From: Pseudorhodoferax soli
GTDB lineage: Bacteria; Pseudomonadota; Gammaproteobacteria; Burkholderiales; Burkholderiaceae_C
Reading direction: 5' to 3'
Assembly: GCF_003337555.1 (NCBI RefSeq)
Contig: NZ_QPJK01000001.1
Coordinates: forward strand, 372,001-436,000
DNA length: 64,000 nt
Position numbers and translations under genes: made by a program. Positions 49,446 through 62,555 of the stretch are shown here, one piece after another. Numbering within the stretch: the first letter of the stretch is position 1; every line of letters begins with the position of its first letter. Under the pieces are notes generated by a model that saw only the letters and a list, made by a program, of their open reading frames with translations, did not search any database and was not told the DNA's origin.

Positions 49446-50666
49446 TCAGGCAGCGAATGCCGCCACCACCGCTTGCTCGAGGTCCGCCTGCAGGTCGCTG
49501 GCATCCTCCAAACCCGTGGAGAAACGGACCAATGTGCCCCGCGCCAGATGGGCCGGCCACTGCGTCCGCATCTGCGCCAGTTCGTAAGGAACGACCAGGC
49601 TCATGGGACCACCCCAGCTGTACCCGAGCTTGAAGAGGCGCAGCGCGTCGCAGAAGGCATCGACCTGTACCTGCGTGTAGCGCGGATCGATGATCACGCT
49701 GAACAGGCCCGCTGCGCGGCCCAGCCGGTCAGGCTCGCCGCGCGCGCACAGCGCGGCCCAGTGCGCATGGCCCGGTGAACCCGTCAGCGCCGGATGCAGC
49801 ACCTGGACGAATTCCGGCCGCCCAAGACACCAGCTGGCCAGCGCACGCGCCGACGCGTCGTGCGCCTGGTAACGCAAGGCCATGCTGGGCAGCGAGCGCA
49901 ACACCGTTTCGGCATCGTTGCCGCCAACGCCCAGGCCCAGCCGCATATGGGTCATCTTGAGCCGTTGGTGCAGCGCATCGTCGCGCGTGACGATGCTGCC
50001 CATCAGCACGTCACCACCGCCACTGGGGTACTTGGTCAGCGCGTGGACCGAGATGTCGACGGCCAGTGGCGCGTCCAGCGTGCCGAGGTCAAAGGGATCG
50101 AAGGCCAGGCCCGCGCCCCAGGTGTTGTCCAGTGCCGCCGCGACGCCATGTTCACGGCAGATCCGCGCCTGCTGCGCGAGGTCCGGAAACTCCAGCGTCA
50201 CCGAGCCGGCGGCCTCCAGCCAGACCAGCCGGGTGCGCTCACCGATCTTGGCCGCCAGGTCGGCCGGGTCCATGGGATCGTAGAAGCGGTGCGTGATGCC
50301 CCAGGCCTGCAACTCGCCACGCGCCAGCGTCTTGTTGGGCCCGTAGGCGTTGTCCGGAATCAGCATCTCGTCGCCGCTGCGCAGCAACGACAGCGCCACG
50401 TTGGCGATGGCGGCCAGCCCGCTGGGCACGAGCAGGCACTGCAGGCCACCTTCGATGGCGGCCAGGCGCTCTTCCAGGATGAAGGTCGTGGGCGTGCCGT
50501 GCAGGCCGTAGGTGTAGGCGGATTTGTCCCGCCACTCGCGGCTGCGCATGGCCGCCACGTTCGGGAAGATCACGGTGGAGGCCTTGAACACGCCGGGCTG
50601 CGGCGCGGCGAACTCCGCCGGCGGGACGTAGGGGTGGTGGATCAGATCGGTGGTGGGACAAGGCAT
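49446..50666 (-). CDS. metC: Cystathionine beta-lyase (PLP-dependent, Cys/Met metabolism)
   Basis: The product has 406 residues. The fold-type I aminotransferase signatures are YTYGLHGTPTTFILEERLA, LVPSGLAAIANVALSLL and VAAALDNTWGAG. The PLP lysine lies in SVHALTKYPSGGGDVLMGS. The C-terminal LVRFSTGLEDASDLQADLE is typical of the family. It probably splits cystathionine to homocysteine; related lyases or gamma-synthases cannot be ruled out. Confidence 0.88.
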   Translation of the reverse strand: MPCPTTDLIHHPYVPPAEFAAPQPGVFKASTVIFPNVAAMRSREWRDKSAYTYGLHGTPTTFILEERLAAIEGGLQCLLVPSGLAAIANVALSLLRSGDEMLIPDNAYGPNKTLARGELQAWGITHRFYDPMDPADLAAKIGERTRLVWLEAAGSVTLEFPDLAQQARICREHGVAAALDNTWGAGLAFDPFDLGTLDAPLAVDISVHALTKYPSGGGDVLMGSIVTRDDALHQRLKMTHMRLGLGVGGNDAETVLRSLPSMALRYQAHDASARALASWCLGRPEFVQVLHPALTGSPGHAHWAALCARGEPDRLGRAAGLFSVIIDPRYTQVQVDAFCDALRLFKLGYSWGGPMSLVVPYELAQMRTQWPAHLARGTLVRFSTGLEDASDLQADLEQAVVAAFAA

Positions 50667-50701
50667 GCGGCCATGTTAGCCGCCGCCCTCCGCGCCGGCG
50701 A

Positions 50702-51226
50702 TCAGACCTTCCACTTCTCCAGCAGCTGCGCCGGGCCCATGGTGTCGTAGCCTTCGAACGGCTGGTGGATCCAGGGATTGGTGGGCAGGAATTCGACGGA
50801 GTAGTCGGGCGTGAACAGCGAAACACCCTTGGTCCACAGCACGGCGCTGCGCAGCTCGGTGATGGGCGCGTAGCTGGTCTTGAGCAGCTCGATCACGGCC
50901 TTCAGCGTGTGGCCGCTGTCGGCCAGGTCGTCGACCAGCAGCACCTTGCCGGCGATCTCGCCCTTGGGCGTGGTGATGTAGCGCGCGATGTCCAGTGAGC
51001 CCTGCCGCGTGCCGGCATCTGCGCGGTACGAACTCGTGGACATGATGGCCAGCGGCTTGTCGAAGATGCGCGACAGGATGTCGCCAGGCCGCATGCCGCC
51101 GCGTGCCAGGCACAGGATGTTGTCGAACTCCCAGCCCGACTGGTGCACCTTGATGGCGAGCTTCTCGATCAGGTTGTGGTACTCGTCGTAGCTCACGTAC
51201 AGGTGTTTGCCGTCTTCGGTCAGCAT
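50702..51226 (-). CDS. Phosphoribosyltransferase
   Basis: The product has 174 residues. The PRPP-binding motif VLLVDDLADSGHTL and the upstream ILCLARGGMRPGDIL define a type I phosphoribosyltransferase, similar to xanthine/hypoxanthine enzymes. The C-terminal IHQPFEGYDTMGPAQLL is also family-like. It follows purA in the same direction with 27 bp between, so a purine salvage role is reasonable. Confidence 0.9.
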   Translation of the reverse strand: MLTEDGKHLYVSYDEYHNLIEKLAIKVHQSGWEFDNILCLARGGMRPGDILSRIFDKPLAIMSTSSYRADAGTRQGSLDIARYITTPKGEIAGKVLLVDDLADSGHTLKAVIELLKTSYAPITELRSAVLWTKGVSLFTPDYSVEFLPTNPWIHQPFEGYDTMGPAQLLEKWKV

Positions 51227-51253
51227 GGGGTTCTCCGTGGGGCGGGCCTGGGA

Positions 51254-53772
<2,519 letters not shown>

Positions 53773-53845
53773 GGAAATCAGTGCGCTGTTAAAAACGGGA
53801 TTCTACCGGCCTCGGATTGAGGCCCGGCAGACCGTGGGCGAGGAC

Positions 53846-54028
53846 TCAGGACAGCAGGGCCAGCAGCGCAAGACCCAGCAGCACGCTGCACAGGCCGAAG
53901 AAACGGATCTGCCCGTCGGACATCTGCAGCACCTGCATGAACATGCGCCGCCAGCCGCCCGGCGACAGAAACGGCATCAGCCCTTCGATGACCAGCACCA
54001 GGGCCAATGCCACCCAGAGGGTGTCCAC
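53846..54028 (-). CDS. DUF2065 small membrane protein
   Basis: The product has 60 residues with two membrane helices (TLWVALALVLVIEGLMPFL and FFGLCSVLLGLALLALL) joined by a polar loop GGWRRMFMQVLQMSDGQIR. This is the DUF2065 pattern, found between hflC and purA/hisZ in many proteobacteria. Confidence 0.9.
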   Translation of the reverse strand: MDTLWVALALVLVIEGLMPFLSPGGWRRMFMQVLQMSDGQIRFFGLCSVLLGLALLALLS

Positions 54029-54043
54029 GGGGCGCGGCGGTGG

Positions 54044-54940
54044 CTAGCGGCCGGCTGGCGCTGTCGGGTTCGCCCCGCGCATGGCCCGGAAGAAGTCGGA
54101 CGAAGGGTCAACCACCATCACGTCGCTCTTCTTGCTGAAGCTCGCGCGGTAGGCTTCCAGGCTGCGGTAGAACTGCGCGAACTGCGGGTCACGGCCGAAG
54201 GCATCGCTGTACAGCGCGGCGGCCTGGGCATCGCCCTCGCCCTTGGCTTTCTGCGCATCGCGGTAGGCGTTGGCGATCGTCACTTCGCGCTGGCGGTCGG
54301 CCTCGGCACGGATCTTTTCGCCCTCGGCTGCACCGGTGGAGCGCAGCTCGTTGGCCACGCGCTTGCGCTCGGCTTCCATGCGGCGGTAGACCGACTCGGT
54401 GATGGACTCCACATAGTCGACACGAGTAATACGCACGTCCACCACGTCGACGCCCCAGGGGCGGCCGCCGCGCACGACTTCCAGCACCTCGCGCTTGACG
54501 TCGGCCATCAACTCCTCGCGCCGCGTGGACAGCAGGTCGCGCACGGTGCGGCGGTTGATCTCTTCCTGGAACGCGTTGCGCACCACACGGTTCAGCTGGT
54601 TGGCACCGGCGCCTTCGTCCAGGCCCACGTTGCGGATGTACTCCGACGGGTCGGTCACGCGCCAGCGGATGTACCAGTCGATCACCACGCGCTGCTTCTC
54701 CGCCGTCAGCATCGGCTCGGAGTCGCTGCTCTCCAGCGTCAGCAGGCGCTTGTCGAGGTAGCGCACGTTCTGAAACGGCGGCGGCATCTTGAAGTTGAGG
54801 CCGGGCTCGGTGATGACCTTCTTGATCTGCCCGAGTGCGTACACCACGCCGTACTGGCGCTGGTCCACCACGAACAGCATGGAGCTCGCCAGTGCCAGCA
54901 GCACCAGCAGCGAAGATGCAATGAATCCGATTCTGTTCAC
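54044..54940 (-). CDS. hflC: HflC, membrane protease modulator
   Basis: The product has 298 residues. It has one N-terminal membrane helix (IASSLLVLLALASSMLFVV) and an SPFH/band 7 domain with QYGVVYALGQIKKV, PGLNFKMPPPFQNV and GVDVVDVRITRVDY. The C-terminal coiled coil ends in FFRAMRGANPTAPAGR. With HflK it forms a cage around FtsH and controls its proteolysis. The hflK stop is 12 bp upstream. Confidence 0.96.
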   Translation of the reverse strand: MNRIGFIASSLLVLLALASSMLFVVDQRQYGVVYALGQIKKVITEPGLNFKMPPPFQNVRYLDKRLLTLESSDSEPMLTAEKQRVVIDWYIRWRVTDPSEYIRNVGLDEGAGANQLNRVVRNAFQEEINRRTVRDLLSTRREELMADVKREVLEVVRGGRPWGVDVVDVRITRVDYVESITESVYRRMEAERKRVANELRSTGAAEGEKIRAEADRQREVTIANAYRDAQKAKGEGDAQAAALYSDAFGRDPQFAQFYRSLEAYRASFSKKSDVMVVDPSSDFFRAMRGANPTAPAGR

Positions 54941-54952
54941 TTGGCGCGTCTC

Positions 54953-56332
54953 CTAGCGCAAATCACGTTCGCGGGTGCGCCCGTCGCGGGCGCGCATGTC
55001 GCCGCTGGCCAGCGGCGGCACCGCCGGCGCGGTCGAAGAGGTTTGGCCACTGCCGGCCAGGGCCGGATCGCCAATGACGCCGGCCGACTGGCCAGCCGTC
55101 TGCACCAGCTTGTCCAGCGGCAGGTACAGCAGGTTGGAGCCCTGGCGCGAGTCCACCATCACCTTAGTGACATTGGCGTAGACCTGCTGCATGGTCTCGG
55201 TGTACAGGCGGTCGCGCGTGACTTGCGGAGCCTTCTGGTACTCGGTCAGCACCGAGCGGAAGCGCTGCGCGTCACCGTCGGCCTGGGCCGTGATGCGCGA
55301 CTTATACGCCTGCGCTTCTTCCATCAGGCGCGATGCCGTACCGGTGGCGCGGGGGATCACGTCGTTGGCATAGGCCTGGGCCTCGTTCTTGGCGCGCTCG
55401 CGTTCCTGGCCGGCCTTGAGCACGTCGTCGAACGCGGCTTGCACCTGCTCGGGCGGACGCACACCGCTTTGCTGCAGGTTGATGCCAACGACCTCGATGC
55501 CGACCTTGTAGCGGTCCAGGATGGTCTGCATCAGCGTGCGCACGCGCGGGCCGATCTGGTCGCGCTCTTCGGCCAGGGCCGAGTCCATGCGCATCTTGCC
55601 GACCACCTCGCGCACGGCCGTCTCGGCCGCCTGCACCACGGCCGCGGTCGGGTCCTTGCTTTCGAACAGAAAGGCGCGCGCATCGTTCAGGCGGTACTGC
55701 ACGGCGAAGCGGATCTCGACGATGTTCTCGTCCTCGGTCAGCATGGCCGAGTCGCGCAGGCCGGTGGCCTTGATGATCACGTCGCGGCCGATGTCGATGG
55801 AGCGGATCTGCGTCACGAACACCAGTTCATGGCGCTGGACGGGGTACGGCAGGCGCCAGTTGAAACCCGCGCCCACGGTCGAGTGGTAGCGGCCGAACTG
55901 CGTGATGACGGCCTGCTGGCCTTCCTGCACGATGAAGAAGCCGGTGCCCAGCCAGATCAGCACGGCCACCGCACCGATCAGGCCGATGCCGATGCCGGCA
56001 CCCTTCATATCGGGCTGGAAGCCTCCGCCGTTGCCCGAACCCATGTTGCCGCGGCCGCCGTTGCGGCCACCGTTGAACAGACCACCGAGCTTGCGGTTGA
56101 AGTCGCGCCAGAGTTCGTCCAGATCCGGCGGCCCCTGGTTGCCGCCGCGGTTGGGCGTGGGACGCTGGGGCTCGAAGGGGCGCTCGTTGTCGGGACGGCG
56201 GGTGTCGGGCTTCTCGTCAGAGTCACCCGCCTTGTCGTCTCCACGGCCCCAGCGGGGATCGTTCAGATTGAACATGCCGCGGATGCGGCCGGGAAGGCCC
56301 GCCCAAGCCGACGGCCGAGAAGAAAGGTTCAT
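54953..56332 (-). CDS. hflK: HflK, membrane protease modulator
   Basis: The product has 459 residues from ATG 56332 (MNLSSRPSAW), or 440 from 56275 (MFNLNDPRWG, the classical beginning). A Gly/Asn-rich cytoplasmic leader precedes a membrane helix (GIGLIGAVAVLIWLGTGFFI) and the SPFH domain with VQEGQQAVITQFGRYHSTVG and GFNWRLPYPVQRHELV. It partners with HflC next to it. Confidence 0.95.
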   Translation of the reverse strand: MNLSSRPSAWAGLPGRIRGMFNLNDPRWGRGDDKAGDSDEKPDTRRPDNERPFEPQRPTPNRGGNQGPPDLDELWRDFNRKLGGLFNGGRNGGRGNMGSGNGGGFQPDMKGAGIGIGLIGAVAVLIWLGTGFFIVQEGQQAVITQFGRYHSTVGAGFNWRLPYPVQRHELVFVTQIRSIDIGRDVIIKATGLRDSAMLTEDENIVEIRFAVQYRLNDARAFLFESKDPTAAVVQAAETAVREVVGKMRMDSALAEERDQIGPRVRTLMQTILDRYKVGIEVVGINLQQSGVRPPEQVQAAFDDVLKAGQERERAKNEAQAYANDVIPRATGTASRLMEEAQAYKSRITAQADGDAQRFRSVLTEYQKAPQVTRDRLYTETMQQVYANVTKVMVDSRQGSNLLYLPLDKLVQTAGQSAGVIGDPALAGSGQTSSTAPAVPPLASGDMRARDGRTRERDLR

Positions 56333-56351
56333 GCGCTCTGGTCTCTTGTGG

Positions 56352-57599
56352 TCAACGGACGATTGTGCCGAAACGGGGATCGGCCTCATCATACCCAGGG
56401 GAATCGGGGCCCTGCGCCGGCGCGATCTGCTCCGCACGACGCGCAAGTTCGGCACGCAGCGCAGGCATGCCTTCGCCCGTCCGGGCGCTGACGAACACGC
56501 GGCCGATCTGCCGGCCATCGACCTCCACGGTGTCGGCCAGTTGCAGCGGGCGCTGCTCGGGCGTCAGCGCATCGAGCTTGTTGAACACCAGCAGCATCGG
56601 CACCTCGTCGGCACCGATGTCGGCCAGGACGCGGCGGACTTCCTCCATCTGCTCGGGATGGTGCGGATTGGACGCGTCGATCACGTGCAGCAGCAGGTCG
56701 GCGTCGGCGGCCTCCTGCAGCGTCGCGCGGAACGCATCAACCAGGCCGTGCGGCAGGTCGCGGATGAAGCCCACCGTGTCGGACAGCGACACCGAACGCC
56801 CGGCCTCGCCCAGGTACAGCTGGCGCGTGGTCGTGTCCAGCGTGGCGAACAACTGGTCGGCCGCATAGGCGCGCGCCTTCACCATGGCATTGAATAGGCT
56901 GGACTTGCCGGCGTTGGTGTAGCCCACCAGAGAGATCGTGAACGCGTCGCGCCGCTCGCGCTGGCGCCGCTGCGTCCCGCGCTGGCGCACGACCTTGGAC
57001 AGGCGCTCGCGGGTGCGCTTGATGGACTCGCCGATCATGCGGCGGTCCAGCTCGATCTGGCGTTCGCCCGGGCCGCCGCGCGTACCGATGCCGCCGCGCT
57101 GGCGCTCCAGGTGCGACCAGCGCCGCACGAGGCGCGTCGACAGGTATTGCAGGCGTGCCAGCTCGACCTGCAGCTTGCCTTCATGGCTGCGTGCGCGCTG
57201 CGAGAAGATGGTCAGGATCAGCATGGTCCGGTCGTTGACCGGCAGTTCCAGCGCACGCTCGAGGTTGCGCTGCTGGGCCGGGCTCAGGGCCTGGTCGAAC
57301 AGCACTTCGCTCGCCTTGTGCATGCGCGCGAGCAGCTTGATCTCTTCGGCCTTGCCGCTGCCGATGAACAGCGCGGCATCCGGTGCCTTGCGTTTGCAGG
57401 TGACGCGGGCGACCGGCTGCAAGCCGGCGGTCTGGGCCAACAGGCCGAGCTCTTCGAGTTCGGCGTCGAAATGGGGAAGGCCGAAATCGACCCCGACCAG
57501 GATGGCCGAGGCCGCCGCAGCGTCCGCAACAGGGATTTCAGTCAATCGGAGAGAACCGAAAGTGCGCACCACCTTGGTGGTGGCGCGCGGGGCCGACAC
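56352..57599 (-). CDS. hflX: HflX, ribosome-associated GTPase
   Basis: The product has 415 residues. It has an N-terminal HflX domain (ALFIGSGKAEEIKLL), the Gly-rich linker GGIGTRGGPGERQIELDRR, and a G domain with GYTNAGKSSLFNAM, DTVGFIRDLPHGLVDAF and FNKLD. It splits stalled ribosomes. It sits between hfq and hflK as in the classical hfq-hflX-hflKC operon. Confidence 0.96.
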   Translation of the reverse strand: MSAPRATTKVVRTFGSLRLTEIPVADAAAASAILVGVDFGLPHFDAELEELGLLAQTAGLQPVARVTCKRKAPDAALFIGSGKAEEIKLLARMHKASEVLFDQALSPAQQRNLERALELPVNDRTMLILTIFSQRARSHEGKLQVELARLQYLSTRLVRRWSHLERQRGGIGTRGGPGERQIELDRRMIGESIKRTRERLSKVVRQRGTQRRQRERRDAFTISLVGYTNAGKSSLFNAMVKARAYAADQLFATLDTTTRQLYLGEAGRSVSLSDTVGFIRDLPHGLVDAFRATLQEAADADLLLHVIDASNPHHPEQMEEVRRVLADIGADEVPMLLVFNKLDALTPEQRPLQLADTVEVDGRQIGRVFVSARTGEGMPALRAELARRAEQIAPAQGPDSPGYDEADPRFGTIVR

Positions 57600-57619
57600 A
57601 CAAGTGCCGGCGGAGGATG

Positions 57620-57871
57620 TCAGGCCGCGGGATCCGCGTTGTCGTCCTGTGCCGGCTGGAAGTTCACGGCGCGACCCGGAACGATGGTGGAGATGGCGTG
57701 CTTGTAGACCATCTGGGTCACCGTGTTGCGCAGCAGAACCACGTACTGGTCGAACGACTCGATCTGGCCCTGCAGCTTGATGCCGTTGACCAGATAGATC
57801 GACACCGGCACATGCTCGCGGCGCAGCGTATTCAGGAAAGGATCCTGCAAAAGTTGACCTTTGTTGCTCAC
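57620..57871 (-). CDS. hfq: Hfq RNA chaperone
   Basis: The product has 83 residues: [59 protein letters not shown]. The Sm1 and Sm2 motifs are complete. The start is the GTG at 57871, since GGAGG lies six bases before it and Hfq normally begins M-S-N-K-G; an ATG six codons upstream lacks a ribosome site. Hfq matches small RNAs to mRNAs. Confidence 0.97.
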   Translation of the reverse strand: MSNKGQLLQDPFLNTLRREHVPVSIYLVNGIKLQGQIESFDQYVVLLRNTVTQMVYKHAISTIVPGRAVNFQPAQDDNADPAA

Positions 57872-57913
57872 GATATCCTCCGTGTTCAAACCGTTGTTAT
57901 TTGGAAGAAGGGG

Positions 57914-57924
57914 ACCATACCACA
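57914..57924 (-). promoter_or_regulatory. Possible extended -10 promoter of hfq
   Basis: On the minus strand TGTGGTATGGT is an extended -10 box ending about 43 bp before the hfq start codon. No clear -35 box accompanies it. Confidence 0.3.
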
Positions 57925-58021
57925 GCGGGTACGAGCCCCCCGTAGAAACACTGATGTCCTTAGATTGCGTGTTGAGACACGCCGCCGGGACGCACCATCG
58001 CGGTGCGAAGCGGCCGCCGCA

Positions 58022-59365
58022 TCAGCGGTCGGACTTGTCGGCAAACGGGTTGGCCGAGGTGCGCATCTCGATGCGCAGCGGCGTACCGGTCAGGTCGAAC
58101 TCCTTGCGGAAGCGCCCTTCCAGGAACCGCTTGTAGGTCTCGGTCACGTGCTCCAGCGAGTTACCGTGGATCACGATGATGGGCGGATTCATGCCGCCCT
58201 GGTGGGCATAGCGCATCTTCGGCCGGAACATGCCGCTGCGCTTGGGCGACTGGAACTGCACGGCCTCCAGCAGCAGCCGCGTGAGCACCGGCGTGGACAT
58301 CTTGCACATGGCGGCCTTGTGCGCCTGCGCGATGGCGCCCCACAGCGGCCCGATCCCCTGGCGCTTTTTCGCCGAGATGAAATGCAGCGCGGCGAACTTG
58401 AGGAACGGCAGCCGTGTCTCGATGGAACGCTGCACCAGCTCGCGCTGGTAGGCGTCCACCGCATCCCATTTGTTGATGGCCACCACCACGGCGCGGCCAC
58501 TTTCCAGGATGTAGCCCGCGATGTGGGCGTCCTGGTCGGTCACGCCCTGCGTGGCATCGAGCAGCAGCAGCACCACATTGGCGCCCTCGATGGCCTGCAG
58601 CGTCTTGACGACGGAGAACTTCTCGATCGCCTCGAACACCTTGCCGCGCCGGCGCAGACCGGCCGTGTCGATGAGTTCGAAGCGCTGGCCATGCCGCTCG
58701 AATGGCACGCTGATCGCGTCGCGGGTGGTGCCAGGCATGTCGAAGGCCACCAGGCGCTCTTCGCCCAGCCAGGTATTGATCAGCGTGGACTTGCCGACGT
58801 TGGGCCGGCCGGCCACGGCCAAACGGATCACACCGGGCTCGCCGTCCGCAGCCTCTTCGGGTTCGTCGGGAAGGTTCAGCGGTGCCAGCGCCAGATCGAC
58901 CAGCGTGCGCACGCCCTGCCCGTGCGCAGCGGACACCGCATGCACCTCGCCCAGGCCGAGCTCGAAGAACTCCACCAGTTGCTGGCCGTCGTGCATGCCT
59001 TCGGCCTTGTTGGCCGCCAGCACGCAGGGCTTGCCCAGGCGGCGCAGGTAGTTGCCGATGTCGTGGTCTTGCGCCGATACGCCGCCGCGCGCATCGACGA
59101 CGAAGATCACCACATCCGCCTCGGCCACGGCCTGGCGCGTCTGCTTGGCCATCTCCTTGTAGATGCCGCTCTCGGCCGTCGGCTCGAAGCCGCCGGTGTC
59201 GATGACGATGTATTCGTGCTTCCCCTGCTTGCCGTTGCCGTAGTGGCGGTCGCGCGTGAGCCCGGCGAAGTCCGCCACGATGGCGTCGCGCGAGCGCGTG
59301 AGCCGGTTGAACAGCGTGGACTTGCCGACATTGGGCCGGCCCACCAGGGCGATGACGGGTTTCAT
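58022..59365 (-). CDS. der: Der (EngA), double-GTPase ribosome assembly factor
   Basis: The product has 447 residues. Two G domains have Walker motifs [17 protein letters not shown] (about 5-21) and [17 protein letters not shown] (about 180-196), each with a DxxG box ([18 protein letters not shown]) and NKxD-type motif (AANKAEG, AINKWDA). A KH-like C-terminal domain follows. It is required for 50S maturation. The bamB stop is 10 bp upstream. Confidence 0.97.
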   Translation of the reverse strand: MKPVIALVGRPNVGKSTLFNRLTRSRDAIVADFAGLTRDRHYGNGKQGKHEYIVIDTGGFEPTAESGIYKEMAKQTRQAVAEADVVIFVVDARGGVSAQDHDIGNYLRRLGKPCVLAANKAEGMHDGQQLVEFFELGLGEVHAVSAAHGQGVRTLVDLALAPLNLPDEPEEAADGEPGVIRLAVAGRPNVGKSTLINTWLGEERLVAFDMPGTTRDAISVPFERHGQRFELIDTAGLRRRGKVFEAIEKFSVVKTLQAIEGANVVLLLLDATQGVTDQDAHIAGYILESGRAVVVAINKWDAVDAYQRELVQRSIETRLPFLKFAALHFISAKKRQGIGPLWGAIAQAHKAAMCKMSTPVLTRLLLEAVQFQSPKRSGMFRPKMRYAHQGGMNPPIIVIHGNSLEHVTETYKRFLEGRFRKEFDLTGTPLRIEMRTSANPFADKSDR

Positions 59366-59375
59366 CTTGTCCAGT

Positions 59376-60515
59376 TCACTCGGGCGCGTAGCCGTACACG
59401 TTGCCGTTGCGCGTGACGACCACCAGGGTGTCGCCGGCCACGACCGGGGCCGCCACGATGGGGGAGCCATCGGTGCTCACGCGCGTGAGCGGCGAACCGT
59501 CCTCGCGCGACAGGAAATGCACGAGGCCGGTCTCGTCGCCGACGATGACCGAGCGGCCCAGCGCCAGCGGTGCCGTCAGCTGCCGGTAGCGCAGGCGCTC
59601 GGACACCCATGCCTGCGTGCCGTTGCTGCGGTTCCAGGCCACGAGCTTGCCGTCGCTTTCGGGGCCGTACACCATGCGGTCGTCGCCGTGCACGCCCACA
59701 TAGCCCGACGAGGGCTTGGTCCAGGCCAGGGTGCCGCGCGCAGCGTCCACGCAGCCCACGCCGATCTGGAAAGAACGCACGCAGACGGAGTCACCGACAC
59801 GGCTCACGCGGCCGACCAGGTCGACCAGACGCTCCACGTCGTTGGTGCCGCGGGGCGTGGCCACGGGGACGTCCCAGCGCACCTGGCCATTCAGGGGATT
59901 CAGGCCGACCAGGCGGCCGGACAGACCCACGACCAGCGTGTCGCCAACCGCCAGGATCACGCCGCTCTGGCGCAGCACCAGCGGATCGCCCGGACGCTGC
60001 TGGGCCCACAGGCGGCGGCCGCTGGCGCCGTCCAGCGCCGTGACCGAGCGGTCGGCCGACAGCACGAACACGCGGCCGCCGGCCACGAAGGGCGCCGTGA
60101 CGACCTGGGCCGCCAGCTTCTGGCGCCAGAGTTCGCGCCCAGACTCGAAAACGACGATCTCGTTGGCCTGCGTTGCCACAGCCGTTCGCTGGCCATCGCT
60201 GCCGACGCCGGCCGAGAGCTTGGCCTTGGTCGAAGCGCGCCACAGTTCGCGGCCGGTGCGCGCATCCAGCGCCAGCACTGTGCCGTCGCTGCTGGCCAAG
60301 GCGACCTGCTGGCCCGTGACCTGCACATCCAGTGGATAGCCGACCTCGCCGACCTTGGCGGTCCAGACCTGGCGGGCGCCCAGCAGGCCGGGGTTGGGGC
60401 CGAGTTCGGCCGGCTTGGGCTTGCCGCCGCTGCCGCAAGCGGCCAGCAAGGCCGCCGTCAGGCCCAGCAGCGTCGCGGTGGAAGCCCAGCGGCGGGTGAT
60501 GCTGCGCGCCATCAT
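59376..60515 (-). CDS. bamB: BamB, outer-membrane assembly lipoprotein
   Basis: The product has 379 residues. The signal peptide ends in lipobox LLAAC. The mature part is an eight-bladed beta-propeller of PQQ-type repeats ([48 protein letters not shown]). It supports BamA in inserting outer-membrane proteins. The start overlaps the yfgM stop in ATGA. Confidence 0.95.
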   Translation of the reverse strand: MMARSITRRWASTATLLGLTAALLAACGSGGKPKPAELGPNPGLLGARQVWTAKVGEVGYPLDVQVTGQQVALASSDGTVLALDARTGRELWRASTKAKLSAGVGSDGQRTAVATQANEIVVFESGRELWRQKLAAQVVTAPFVAGGRVFVLSADRSVTALDGASGRRLWAQQRPGDPLVLRQSGVILAVGDTLVVGLSGRLVGLNPLNGQVRWDVPVATPRGTNDVERLVDLVGRVSRVGDSVCVRSFQIGVGCVDAARGTLAWTKPSSGYVGVHGDDRMVYGPESDGKLVAWNRSNGTQAWVSERLRYRQLTAPLALGRSVIVGDETGLVHFLSREDGSPLTRVSTDGSPIVAAPVVAGDTLVVVTRNGNVYGYAPE

Positions 60516-61192
60516 TTCGCCGCTCCGGTGGTGGTGGTGGATGCCGTCGTGGTGGGATCCACGCCCATCGCATTGAGCTTGACCTCGACCATGCGGCGGT
60601 AGCCCGAGCGGGCGTCCAGCCCGGCGTAGGCCTTGCGGTATTCCGCCAGTGCCTCGGCCTTTTTGTCCTGCGCGGCCAGGATGTCGCCGCGGCGGTCGGC
60701 CGCCAGGGCGGCGAACTCGCCGGCGAAGCTGCCGCCGAGTTGTTTCAAGGCATCGTCGTAGGCCTTGGCATCGAACAGCAGACCAGCCAGGCGCAGCTTC
60801 GCCAGGGCCTGGTAAGCGGGATCGGATGACTTCTCGCCCACCCAGCCCAGTGCCGCCTTCGCGGCATCGGCATTGCCCTTCTCATGCAGCACCTTGCCGG
60901 CCACCAGGCCAGCCTGCTGCGCGTAGGCGGTGTTGCCGTAGCCGTCGCGGATGTCACCGAAGGCCCGCTCCAGACGCGCCGTATCGCCGGCCCTGGCCGC
61001 ACGGTCCACTTCGTCGTACAGCGCGGCGGCCTTGGCCGCCTGGCTGCGTTGCCAGTACTGCCAGCCGTTCCAACCGGCAAAACCGGCCAGCACGAGGATC
61101 AGCACCCAGGTGATGGCATTGCCGTAGCGCTGCCACAGGTGCTTGACCTGGTCGAGCTGTTCCTGTTCTTCGAGATCGAGATGTTTTGCCAT
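60512..61192 (-). CDS. yfgM: YfgM-type membrane-anchored TPR protein
   Basis: The product has 226 residues. The N-terminal cytoplasmic helix (LDLEEQEQLDQVKHLWQRYG) and a membrane helix (ITWVLILVLAGFAGWNGWQYW) lead into periplasmic TPR repeats. YfgM/UPF0070 proteins work beside SecYEG and the periplasmic chaperones. It lies between hisS and bamB, the conserved arrangement. Confidence 0.92.
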   Translation of the reverse strand: MAKHLDLEEQEQLDQVKHLWQRYGNAITWVLILVLAGFAGWNGWQYWQRSQAAKAAALYDEVDRAARAGDTARLERAFGDIRDGYGNTAYAQQAGLVAGKVLHEKGNADAAKAALGWVGEKSSDPAYQALAKLRLAGLLFDAKAYDDALKQLGGSFAGEFAALAADRRGDILAAQDKKAEALAEYRKAYAGLDARSGYRRMVEVKLNAMGVDPTTTASTTTTGAAK

Positions 61193-61227
61193 GAGGAAGA
61201 GCGAAAAGCGCGTTCAGACGCGCGAAA

Positions 61228-62541
61228 TCAAGCGCGCGATTGTAGGGATGCGGCCCACTCGGCCACATGGGAAAGGGAGCGGCGCTGCTGGGCGCCCTGC
61301 CCGTCGCGCAATGCCTTGACGGTCAGCTCGCCGGCGGCCGCTTCGTCGGCGCCGAAAACCAGCGCGTACTGCGCGCCGCTGGCATCGGCCTTCTTGAACT
61401 GCGACTTCATGCTGCCGCCGCCGGCATGCAGCACGACCTTGAGGCCGGTCTCGCGCAGCTGCTCGAGCACGACCATGGCACGCGGCAGCAATTCAGGTGC
61501 GGTGACGATGGCGTAGGCCGCGGGGGCCGCATCGGGCACCGCCAGGCCCAGGCCCTGGATCAGCAGCAGCAGGCGCTCGATGCCCAGGCCAAAGCCCACG
61601 GCCGGCGCGCTCTTGCCGCCCATCTGCGCGATCAGCCCGTCATAGCGGCCACCGCCGCAGACCGTGCCCTGCGAACCCAGCTGGTCGGTAACCCACTCGA
61701 ACACGGTGAGGTTGTAGTAGTCCATGCCGCGCACCAGGCGCGGGTTCACGCGGTACGACAGGCCAGCGGCATCGAGCACTGCGCGCACGGCGTCGAAGTG
61801 GGCGCGCGACTCCTCACCGAGGAAGTCCATGAGTTGCGGGGCGGCCTCGACCATGGCCTGCATGGCCGGGTTCTTGGTGTCCAGGATGCGCAGCGGGTTG
61901 CTGTGCAGCCGGCGATTGGCGTCTTCGTCCAGCAGGTCGGCATGGGCCTCGAAGTGGCGCACCAGCGCATCGCGGTGCGCCTGGCGCTCGGCCGGCTGGC
62001 CCAGGCTGTTGAGCTCGAGCCGCACATGCTGGCCTTCGACGAGGCCCAGCTGCTTCCACAGCGCACGCACCAGCAGGATCAGTTCAGCATCCACGTCCGG
62101 ACCGGCGAAGCCCAGGGCCTCGACGTCGAGTTGGTGGAACTGGCGGTAGCGGCCCTTCTGCGGCCGCTCGTGGCGGAACATCGGGCCCGCTGTCCACAGC
62201 CGCAGTGGCCCGTTGTACAGCGCGTTGTGCTCGACCATGGCGCGCACGATGCCGGCCGTGGCCTCTGGGCGCAGTGTCAGCTTGTCGCCGTTCATCGAAT
62301 CGGTGAAGGAGTACATCTCCTTCTCGACGATGTCGGTCACTTCGCCCAGGCCACGCACGAACAGCGCGGTCGGCTCCACCACCGGCGTCACGATGTACTG
62401 GTAGCCGTAGCGGGCCAGCACCTCGCGCACGGTGCTCTCGAACCAGTGCCACAGCGCCGAGTCGGGCAGCTTGTCGGTGCGCGGCACGCTCGCCGGCAAT
62501 ATGTCGTTCATGCCTTTGACGGCATTGATCTTGTCAGCCAT
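61228..62541 (-). CDS. hisS: Histidyl-tRNA synthetase
   Basis: The product has 437 residues. Class II motifs: [47 protein letters not shown] (motif 2) and [20 protein letters not shown], followed by [14 protein letters not shown] (motif 3). The C-terminal anticodon domain has [17 protein letters not shown]. It charges tRNA-His with histidine. Confidence 0.97.
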   Translation of the reverse strand: MADKINAVKGMNDILPASVPRTDKLPDSALWHWFESTVREVLARYGYQYIVTPVVEPTALFVRGLGEVTDIVEKEMYSFTDSMNGDKLTLRPEATAGIVRAMVEHNALYNGPLRLWTAGPMFRHERPQKGRYRQFHQLDVEALGFAGPDVDAELILLVRALWKQLGLVEGQHVRLELNSLGQPAERQAHRDALVRHFEAHADLLDEDANRRLHSNPLRILDTKNPAMQAMVEAAPQLMDFLGEESRAHFDAVRAVLDAAGLSYRVNPRLVRGMDYYNLTVFEWVTDQLGSQGTVCGGGRYDGLIAQMGGKSAPAVGFGLGIERLLLLIQGLGLAVPDAAPAAYAIVTAPELLPRAMVVLEQLRETGLKVVLHAGGGSMKSQFKKADASGAQYALVFGADEAAAGELTVKALRDGQGAQQRRSLSHVAEWAASLQSRA

Positions 62542-62555
62542 GGAAATCCGGTTGT

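Noticed and set aside
56333-56518. Extended hflK start further upstream
   Set aside because: The added residues are Arg/Ser-rich, unlike HflK, and overlap the hflX 3' end.
57991-58007. Hairpin CGCACC-N5-GGTGCG between hfq and der as a terminator
   Set aside because: No run of T follows on either strand, and the genes appear to be read through as one block.
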